Assembly (NCBI GenBank): GCA_027946365.1
Contig: JAPEUQ010000007.1
Coordinates: forward strand, 1,488,001 to 1,552,000
Direction of reading: 5' to 3'
Source of the DNA: Kalmusia sp. IMI 367209
Lineage: Eukaryota; Ascomycota; Dothideomycetes; Pleosporales; Didymosphaeriaceae
Length of the DNA stretch: 64,000 nt
In this document: in pieces, positions 56,416-64,000 of the stretch
How positions within the stretch are numbered: position 1 is the first letter of the stretch
Layout: each line of letters begins with the position of its first letter
Made by a program: the position numbers and the translations under genes
The notes under the pieces: model-generated
Told to the model about the DNA's origin: nothing
Databases searched by the model: none
What the model saw: the letters and a program-made list of their open reading frames with translations, nothing else

Positions 56416-57668
56416 CGTGAAAGTTGCCTGTGAGACTCCTGGGTGTGACGTCAGTCAGTCTGGACCTACGATCTCACAAAATTCGTGATGATTGGGTCCA
56501 CAACACAACGCGTTTGTTAGTTTTTCACTCACTAGTTAGATCGCCCCTTCTGGTTCACTTACTACTGTGGTTGGATGAGCGATGCGGTAGTGCGACAGAT
56601 CTATTGCTTAAGTATGGAATATTATATTCAGTTCACTTGCTTGGAAGGGCATCAGCATATGTTTGTAAAGGAAAGCTAGGGGGTTTTAAAGGCCAGTATA
56701 TGTGTGCCTTGAGAAGTTTCGGTGATGTCGATTGTTTCGTATTCGCATTCTTGCCCCAGTTGGGACGTGTCTACGTAATACCTCCTGTTGTATTCTATAA
56801 AGCTTCGATTACTATAACTCCTGTCTACTACGATCTTGACTTTGATAGATGTAGTTTTTCAGTATCTTCTCATCCTAGGCTGGATATCAACTTGCCCTCA
56901 GCCTCGTCGCGCTTCGGTCCAACGATTACAGTACCATTACAGATCCCATCACACCATGCTAGCTTTGCGTCCACAAACGCCACATACCACTAAAGTCCGT
57001 TTCGGCCTACCTTTTACGTACTGCAAAACCGAGTTCATCACCCGATCTATCTCTTATCGAATAGATCGGTCATGCACCTGTACGAGCGGCCTCAACAACG
57101 CCCTGATGGCGCCATGACGACTGTATTACCTTCCTATAGGTCAGCTTCAGAATGTGACAGCCTCACTAGAGTTGCATGCATCACGATGTGAATTTTCGAA
57201 GTTTTGATGCGAGAGGTATCACCACTGTAAGCATGCTGTCACTTTCTATGCGTGGAAACAACTCGAAAGGTCAGTTGTTTAAAGTCCGTGGAGCTGAAAA
57301 TGAAGCTGGGCTGGAACGTGAATGCGAGCATTCCGGTCAAGAAGTGGGGTGAAAGAGCTATGCCCCATTAGTACAAGCGCATACGGCGGATTGGTTGTTT
57401 CCCACAACTTAGCAACCGGCAGTCCAACAAAGGCACCCCCCTCATGCAACACAATCTGCACCCTTAGGCAACAGTGTAGAGCGACCACTGAGTAGCGACC
57501 TTAGCCCCCAGCTGCAATGCTGTGGCCTGCTTTACCTGCAGTTGCCTGCGTGCGACCTCCTTAGTGGAGGTGAGACGAGGCTGAGATAGCTGTATATAAT
57601 GGGGCCAACACTTCAGAGAGGTTGGCACTCGGCATTCTAAAAACTGAGTCTCTATCACTCCTTACGCC
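56416..57668. other. Intergenic region upstream of rvt
   Basis: 1.25 kb with low-GC parts. A long plus-strand frame at 56424-56993 has no motif or coding bias and is regarded as chance. The last 200 bp are the rvt promoter. Confidence 0.45.
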
Positions 57669-60606
57669 ATGTCGCCTCTTCCTCCAATTGTGGTCTCCCC
57701 GGTGCTGCGAGAAGCCGCCAAGATCAAGATCGAAGAGCTCGAGCGCTTCAAGGCCAGCTTCAAAAGCCGATATGAGGCAAATCCGTGCCACGAAGATGAT
57801 AGCAGAGACGCTGTCCTTGCGCGGCTTACCGATCAGCTTGATCGCATTAAGAAGCTCGACCCATTCATCGTGGTAGACGACAATTTGAGCATGTGGACCC
57901 GCCGTGTCGAGCAAGCAAAGAACGACAAGTCCATCACACGAGAAAAGCTCCTCAAATTGGAACGGGATCTTCTGTCTAAGTTCGAACAGCATGCGAACCG
58001 TCTAGACATCTCTTCTCTTCATATCGTCTTGTTGCAGGAAGCCCTTCACGTCCCGGACGAGCGTGCTGATCTTGGTACTAAATTAGACAAGATGGCTCTG
58101 GACGATGAGTTCGAGCTAGTCGAAGAAGAACTGGAGGGCGTTTACGAGTCCTTTGAAGAGCACACGTTCTCCAAGAAAGACATTGATGTCAAGGCAATCG
58201 AGGAGTATCTGACTAGCTTTTACGAGGATGGAACAGCACGGTTTTCACTTGAAGATATTCGAAGGCAAATGAAGCGATACGGAAAAGCAATATTGACTGG
58301 CGACGATGAGCTTGATGATGACATTGTAGAGTGGTGTGTCACGGACTTACTCAAGAACGATTTGTTGAGTGAGGAGAAGAAGAGAACCCTTCAGGGTTAC
58401 TTGCAATCACCTGCCGCTATCCGCGAACTCACCGACACGCTCAATGTTAAGTCGGTCCGTCACTGGAACTGGCGCAACGGAGATAAAGGATTGCCTGTTT
58501 CAGCCCAACAGAATGCGGAGGGCAAGTATTGCATCACTGTTGAAGAGGAGGTTATAGACATGCTGTTCCTTCATACTATTGCCCTGGGCTGGAGTATGAA
58601 GCTGAAGGAGTGTCTCTCCGGGGTCGCCTACACAAAAGATGTTTGGCCTGGCACAAAACACTTCACCTTGGAAGAGAATCAGAAATTCGAGTACTATCTT
58701 CGGGGACCGTGTCTTCAGTCGAATTCCTGCACTACATGCCATGGACCGCCCATGCCTCCTTCTCCTATGATGCCACCACCACCACCAGTATGTTGCCTCA
58801 AGTCATTGTTATACTCGTTTTTTTATACTGATTCATATCGTGTTATAGGGAATGAACCATTCACGAAGGCGACGGGCAGTTCCACCACCTGCCCCAAGGG
58901 CCAAACCGAGAAAAAGGGCCTACATTGCCCCGCCAATGCCACCTCCATTCTATGGGACGATGATTCTGAACGACGAGCGTACCAGAGCTTACTTGCAAGA
59001 CTTCTTCTTGTCACGGCTACCAAAACCGGAAGGATGCGCTGCTAGTAGAGCTGACGCAGCGGAGACGCAAGCAAGGCTCCTCAAGACTCTTGTGTTGGAG
59101 ACAAAGATCCGGGAGGCTTTCGACGGCAGCGTCCATGGGATTAGCGCCAATTTCAACTCATTCGCTTCGTCCCTACCGCATCCGACCATTCTAGCGGTTC
59201 TCGGCTTCCTCGGTATGCCTGAGGAGTGGCTTGATGTCTTCAAGCGCTTCTTGGCAGCGCCACTCAACATGGGCCCCGTCGTTCGTGGCACATCAGACCT
59301 AGTTCGGACTCGTACCTCGGGTGTTCCAGTTGCGCATGGCCTCGAGACGTTCTTTGGAGAAGCAGTGCTCTCTTTCCTTGATCTGGCTGTCCACCAAAAG
59401 ACTCGCGCTTACCTACTCCGCCTCCGTGATAAGTGCTACTTCGTTGGTGAGGAGAAACAGTGTAAAGATGCACTCGACGAGATTGAGAATTTCGCCAAAA
59501 TCATGGGTCTTGATGTGAGCACGAACAACCTATTTGATGGTGAATCTATTGGCTTCGTTACATTCGACCGTAAGAAGTCTAATCGTGTTGCACTCGATAG
59601 CGTCAAGGTCGCAGGTTATGCTCGTCGCATCAAGAAGCAGCTTTCGGCGTGTTCAACAGTGCTTGAATGGGTTCGCACATGGAACAACACCATTGGTACA
59701 TTTGCGCCGCATCTGTTTGGCCCACTTGCGAATGTCTTTGGCAAGTCTCATCTCGAAGCGGTCACACGCGCATATAATTTGATCTTCGAGATCATCTTCG
59801 ATGGGGGGAACTTGACAGACCATGTGAAGCACATGATACAATCGCGCACTACTATGCAGCTCTCAGACCAAACTTCCTGCATCGAAGCAATTGTACACCT
59901 CCCTAATGCGTACGGGGGCCTCGGAGTGAAGAACCCATATACAGCGCTCAATCTCGCTAACGGCGTACTCGAAGACCCTGACTCTCAGCTAGTGGAATAT
60001 CTGAAGGCAGAAAAGAAGTACTATGAGTTCTCGTCCAAGATGTTTGGAGAGCTGACCCCCAAGCAAAGAGAAGACAAACTCAAAGCGCTCTTCACCGAGA
60101 ATGAAGAGCGCCAAGCCGCTGTCCTTGGTTCAGATGTTCACAAATTCTTCACTCACGACGAGCTGACCGCTGCCCGTGAACGCGGTTCCCTCATCCAATA
60201 CCCTACCAATCCGTTCGCAGTTCCTTATGGCCACCCTTCTTATCCTTATCCCTCACCTTACATTGACTCCCCTCCGCAACCATTCGTTCCCATCCCCGAC
60301 CTCCTGAGTACCTATCTTTTTCTCTCCGCCGAGCCGATGAACCCCTTCATTAGCGCCTCGGACAAGATTCGCGAGGAGGTGTATAAGCTGAGTGATAGGC
60401 TGGATATGAAGCGATGGAACAAGTTAAGCACGGAGGATAAGTGGGTAGTGGGGCTGTATGGGGACGATTGCTTTGAGAAGTATGGCGGGCTGGAGATATG
60501 GCATGGAGACAGCGTGCCGAGGGAATTGTTGAAAACTGTGAGAGGAGAGGAGAGGTGGGTAGAAGATGATGCAGATTCGGAATCGAGTTATGTGTCTATA
60601 GAGTAG
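57669..60606 (+). CDS. rvt: rvt: reverse-transcriptase-related cellular gene with degenerate catalytic motifs
   Basis: Two exons: 57669-58787 and 58849-60606, 61-bp intron (GTATGT...TATAG), giving 958 aa. Matches the fungal rvt family, a domesticated single-copy RT lineage distinct from retrotransposons. The N-terminus is a long coiled/helical part (KIKIEELERFKASFKSRYEA; VEEELEGVYESFEEHTFSKK), then Pro-rich linkers (PPMPPSPMMPPPPP) and a basic patch (RAKPRKRAYIAPPMPPP). RT fingers and palm follow: SLPHPTILAVLGFLGMPEEW (motif A region), SGVPVAHGLETFFGEAVLSF (motif B), YLLRLRDKCYFVGEE (motif C), DEIENFAKIMGLDVS (motif D) and VLEWVRTWNNTIGTFAPHLF (thumb). The motif A Asp expected in S-D-F is Asn474 (ANFNSF), and the motif C Asp-Asp is Asp567-Lys568. 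Polymerase activity is therefore doubtful. rvt proteins polymerise nucleotides non-templated in other fungi; this copy's role is unknown. Confidence 0.8.
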
Positions 60607-60916
60607 GCACTAGATGGATCATGGGTAGTATGGGCTTTATTGGGCTGGGAGGTGAGGATACGTTTTCGACTGTTTCTTGATGAGTCTTTATGTGTGATAT
60701 TAACGGCCAATACGAACGTGACGAAACCTTACAAATAACATACCATACTTGGATTTCCTTGCAATCGAGTAGTATCAACCTATCAATTTATCAATTTGTT
60801 CAATCAAAATTCATTATTCCCAACAACTTTACGTAGACGCCATGCTGAGGGTCCTGCCAGTGCTCTCCAGATGGTTCATTGCTCCTTCTCTTGCCTGGCG
60901 CACATATGAGTGCTTG
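60607..60916. other. Convergent 3' region
   Basis: 310 bp between rvt and the next gene; nothing further seen. Confidence 0.5.
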
Positions 60917-61456
60917 CTACCCACGCTTAAAATATTCACTTCGGTAACCGTTAGCTTCAAGGCCTCCTTCGCTTTCAGTACTTAGCCCCTCTATCATCTC
61001 GCATCTGTAATCACTCACAATAGTTCTGGATTTTCCTAATAATTTAGCTCCATCTCGTTTGATTATGGCATGATACGCTTCTTTAGACATGAGTATGACA
61101 GTGAACTGATCGCAGGTCCTCTCAAGCAATACTTTCACCTGCGATCGCGCTTCCGCAACAATCAGAACGATAGGCAGCGACACGCAATCTTGGTTTTCTC
61201 GCGAGCTAGCGGTGTTGCTGTTGACCAACTTAGCGAGAATTTTGTGGAGTAGGACGATCTCTGGACTTTCGCGCAGGAAGTATGAAAGTTCACTTGCGTA
61301 GCCTTATTTGTACTTTAGGTGTGGTAGAAGAGCGATAATACGCACGGCATACCAAGGCCATGAGGGAAATATTCAATCACCGAGGAGCTTGCGGATAATG
61401 TGAAGTAGGGTCGGTGCGTATTTATCGATGTAGATTGGTGTTGTTGTGTTGCTCAT
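60917..61456 (-). CDS. Predicted small protein of unknown family (153 aa)
   Basis: Two exons can be built: 61456-61381 and 61302-60917 over a 78-bp intron (GTGATT...ATAAG), 153 aa in one frame. It begins MSNTTTPIYIDKYAPTLLHI, continues GYASELSYFLRESPEIVLLH, SLPIVLIVAEARSQVKVLL and FTVILMSKEAYHAIIKRDGA, and ends GYRSEYFKRG. It reads as a helical globular protein but matches nothing I recognise. The donor GTGATT is not ideal, so the gene is a prediction. It lies between rvt and the transposon and may be an orphan. Confidence 0.4.
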
Positions 61457-61797
61457 TTCGATCATTTCGATAGTAGGAGATCCACGATTTGGAAAGGTAT
61501 GATCGCTAGGTTTGGGAGACCTTATATAGACTAGATATATGTTGATATTACGGCACCTAGATGGCGCACGTGTTTGCGTGACTGAAATATTCTTGCATCA
61601 GGCCAAACTCATAACGAGAGGGAGCATGGGACAGAAGCTCCTGCCTAGTTTAAGAAAACGCAAACCTTCCTGATGACGTAAATATGTTTAGACAAATAGG
61701 TCCTAACAAGATACTAGCAAAGTTAGAGCAAGAGTTAAAAATTTACTGCAAAGATCGTGGCATGGTGAGTTGGGGCACTATTGGAAAGTGCTAATAG
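61457..61797. other. Flank of the transposon
   Basis: 340 bp of ordinary-composition DNA between the predicted small gene and the element. No feature seen. Confidence 0.5.
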
Positions 61798-61799
61798 TA

Positions 61800-61861
61800 C
61801 AGTGGGGTGACACGAAAAAAGAGTAATACTTTTTTTAATCTTTTTTAAAAGACTATAACTC
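61800..61861 (+). repeat. Left terminal inverted repeat of the transposon
   Basis: 62 bp starting at the C after the TA. It pairs with the right repeat. The first 39 bases are identical to the complement of the other end, then there are a few substitutions. A weaker match continues inward for some tens of bases. Confidence 0.9.
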
Positions 61862-62183
61862 ACTCATTATATAAGCTATAAATATAAAATTTAGTTCTAT
61901 TTATAGAGAAAGTATAAAAGATTACTTATAGGGGTCTAAATATTACTTAGTAAGTAAGGAGAAAAGTACTAGTATAGTATTTATAGAGAATAAAAAAGTA
62001 AAACTTTAAGGATCTATAACTTTTTATTAATGTATTAAAATTTTTATTTTGATATATACTATAGAGTACCTAGAGCTCTATTTATATATTAAATTTTATT
62101 ATAGGTTATTTCACTAAATTATTATTTAAAAAAGAAAATTAAAATTTTTAGTTTTTTAAAATTAAATAATAATAAATATATTA

Positions 62184-63430
62184 TTAATATTTTATATACC
62201 ATCCCTCAGCTTCTTTACAAGCCTCCCATCGCTTAGGTATAGATAATATACAATTATCTATACTTTTTTGAGAATTAAATCCCATTCTTCTTTTATAGCC
62301 TCTATAAATGCTTCTATAGCTTTAGGACTATTTCCTTCTCCTAGAGAGGCCCTAGGTCTTTTATTTAAACCATTTTTAAGTAAGCTCCATATATTTTCAA
62401 TAGGAGCTAAATCAGGACTATAGGGTGGGTGAGGAAAAAGCTTAATTTTATTCCTTTTAAACCAAGCTAAAATAGGTCTAGCTTTATGAATTCTAGAGTT
62501 ATCTTGTTGAAAACTCCATCCTATATAGATATTAGTATATATAATAATATTATAAAATAAAAATATAAAATAATTAAATATATATATATAATTTTTAAAA
62601 AAATAGAAAAATTTTAATAAGTAACTTACCTCTTTTAATTTGAGGTTTAACTATAGGAATTAAGACTTTTCTCATATAGGCCTTATTCTCAAAGTTAGAA
62701 GGAATATTAGGACTTTTAGTAATCACTAATTTAGACCTTCCTCCTATCCAAATGGCTCCCAAACTTGAATAGAAATATCTCGACCTATAAATAAATTAGT
62801 ATTATAGATTTTTAAAAACTAAAATACTAGAAAAAAAAAGTGAAGCTTTTCTTAATATTATAGAAATTTAAAAAATTTAAAAAACTTACTTCTATTAAAA
62901 GGATTAACTAAATCCTTTCCAGCCTTATTATATCCCTTTTTTCTAGAATATTTATTTCTAGCTCCATGTCCTCTTTGTATAGCTGACTCATCTGAAAATA
63001 TAACCTTATTAAGGTTTAATCTTTTAACTTTTAACATGTCCTTAACGTATTCTAGTCTTTTTAAGGCCCTTTTTATTTAAAAATGGTTTTTTCTTACTAA
63101 CGTTTATATTATATCCTTCTTCTTTAATAATCCTTTGTAAAGTTCTCTTAGAAATCTTAAGACTATTTTCTATTAATAGTCTTTTATTAATCTTCTTAGG
63201 ACTTCTAGTTAAGTCTCTATTAATAGCTCTTTTCTCTCTAGGAGTCGTCTTTGTAATCCTTCCATTACTAACTCTTTTAATAGGAGAATTTAATTTTTTT
63301 TAATACGTTGTATAGTATTATAAATACTCTTAGGACTTTTTTTTTAAAGTAGTAGAAATAGTAGAAATAGGAGTTTTAGCTTCTAGAAAAGCTTAACCCT
63401 AGACTCAAAATCTGAAAATTCTTGAGCCAT
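62184..63430 (-). pseudogene. Degenerate Tc1-type transposase (DD34E)
   Basis: On the minus strand fragments of a DDE transposase can be read: an N-terminal part from an ATG at 63430 (MAQEFSDFESRVK) with HTH-like KSPKSIYNTIQRIKK; then KVIFSDESAIQRGHGARNK (first Asp), YFYSSLGAIWIGGRSKLVI, GWSFQQDNSRIHKARPILAW (second Asp), and PPYSPDLAPIENIWSLLKNG (the catalytic Glu), then WDLILKK and a frame-shifted end. The spacing from the second Asp to the Glu is 34 residues, that is DD34E. Frameshifts occur in the A/T runs (near 63385, 63340, 62260), and two AT-rich stretches flanked by GT...AG could be introns (about 62525-62630 and 62785-62890). It cannot make an active protein as read. Confidence 0.85.
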
Positions 63431-63814
63431 TTTAAGGATTTAGGAAAAGGAATTTCAATCTGAGAAGATCTTCTTATATAGAAATTTAAGCTAAAATCTT
63501 ACATAAGCAGGGCTTATATAAGCAGGTACCTAAATTTTAAAATTAAAAAAAAGAAAATTTAGAGAGAGAAGATGGTCCGAAAATCTATATAGAAATTAAG
63601 CGCTAAGCCTATTATGGTTAGTAAAATTTTAGCTTTTTTAAACATTCAAAAAAAAAAGTTATAGAGCTCTAAAAAGAGGTATTAAAAGTATTTAGTTTAA
63701 GTTAAAAGATATATTACTATGCTAACTAAGCTTCTACCTTTAATATAAAAAGATTTTCTATAATTTTCTCTTTAATATAATATACTTTTTAATTTTATAG
63801 CTTATAAAATAAAC

Positions 63815-63876
63815 GAGTTATAGCTTTTTAAAAAAGGTTAAAAAAAGTATTACTCTTTTTTCGTGTCACCCCACTG
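63815..63876 (-). repeat. Right terminal inverted repeat of the transposon
   Basis: 62 bp ending CACCCCACTG before TA. It is the inverted partner of the left repeat. Confidence 0.9.
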
Positions 63877-64000
63877 TACAATTCTGAAATCGGCGGTTAT
63901 GTCTTATTTTGAAGAGGGAAACGTTGCACGCAGTCAGTACCTTTCGACCATCGCAGGTACAATGTCTCGAGGCTCACTCTTGTCTAGGCGAACTGCACGC
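63877..64000. other. DNA beyond the transposon
   Basis: The TA duplication at 63877-63878 and about 120 bp of ordinary sequence to the window end. No gene assigned. Confidence 0.5.

Larger units (their letters stand above)
61800..63876. mobile_element. Tc1/mariner-type DNA transposon, AT-rich and decayed
   Basis: The element is 2077 bp, bounded by 62-bp terminal inverted repeats that start CAGTGGGGTGACACG, and flanked by a TA dinucleotide on each side (61798-61799 and 63877-63878), the target duplication of the Tc1/mariner superfamily. The interior is very AT-rich and TpA-rich, in sharp contrast to the flanks, consistent with repeat-induced point mutation, though homopolymer indels are also present. 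A broken transposase lies on the minus strand. The TIRs are nearly identical (about three differences), so the insertion may not be very old, or the ends were spared. Confidence 0.9.

Noticed and set aside
56424..56993. Plus-strand frame of 189 codons
   Set aside because: Hydrophobic, random-looking composition, no motif and no homologue recognised.
1..64000. CRISPR arrays, rRNA, tRNA genes
   Set aside because: No regular direct repeats with spacers, no rRNA-like stretch and no clear tRNA box A/B pair were found by eye; a tRNA scan was not possible here.

Overview
This window is nuclear DNA of a filamentous ascomycete, most likely a dothideomycete. Genes sit on both strands, many are split by short (about 45-75 bp) GT-AG introns, coding regions are GC-balanced, and the families present (HET protein, S10 carboxypeptidase, CE16 and GH43 enzymes, fungal rvt, Tc1-type transposon) are typical of Pezizomycotina. 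There are no operons, rRNAs or CRISPR arrays. Exon joins below were worked out by hand; where one is given, the reading frame closes exactly unless a break is stated.

Layout. 0-30 kb is mostly housekeeping: MOSC protein, C2H2 zinc-finger protein, MRC1 replication-checkpoint mediator, COQ7 (with a frameshift), RTF1, an Osh3-like oxysterol-binding protein, a CE16 esterase, an intronless GH43 enzyme, a 1275-residue disordered protein and a HET-domain protein. 30-41.5 kb has an S10 carboxypeptidase with a one-base frame break, a 92-residue conserved protein with a 5-nt first coding exon, and two long disordered fungal-specific proteins. 41.8-52.9 kb has a 12-exon dynamin-like GTPase of SLIP-GC type, a CPA1 Na+/H+ antiporter, ORM, an IEC3-like INO80 subunit, mS35 and ALG13. 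From 53 kb the sequence turns accessory: a SKP1-like pseudogene, a small conserved protein, sparse DNA, a reverse-transcriptase-related rvt gene whose catalytic residues look lost, a small orphan gene, and an AT-rich Tc1/mariner element with 62-bp terminal inverted repeats and a TA target duplication.

How the genes relate. Most neighbours are functionally independent. COQ7/RTF1, ORM/IEC3 and mS35/ALG13 are divergent pairs with short shared upstream regions. ORM and ALG13 act at the ER in sphingolipid control and N-glycan assembly; OSH3 works at ER contact sites. MRC1 has ACGCGT boxes upstream, fitting G1/S control. The most unusual items are the catalytically degenerate rvt gene, the intron-rich GTPase with a blocked N-terminal extension, the SKP1-like relic, and several single-base frame breaks in otherwise intact genes (real decay or assembly error).
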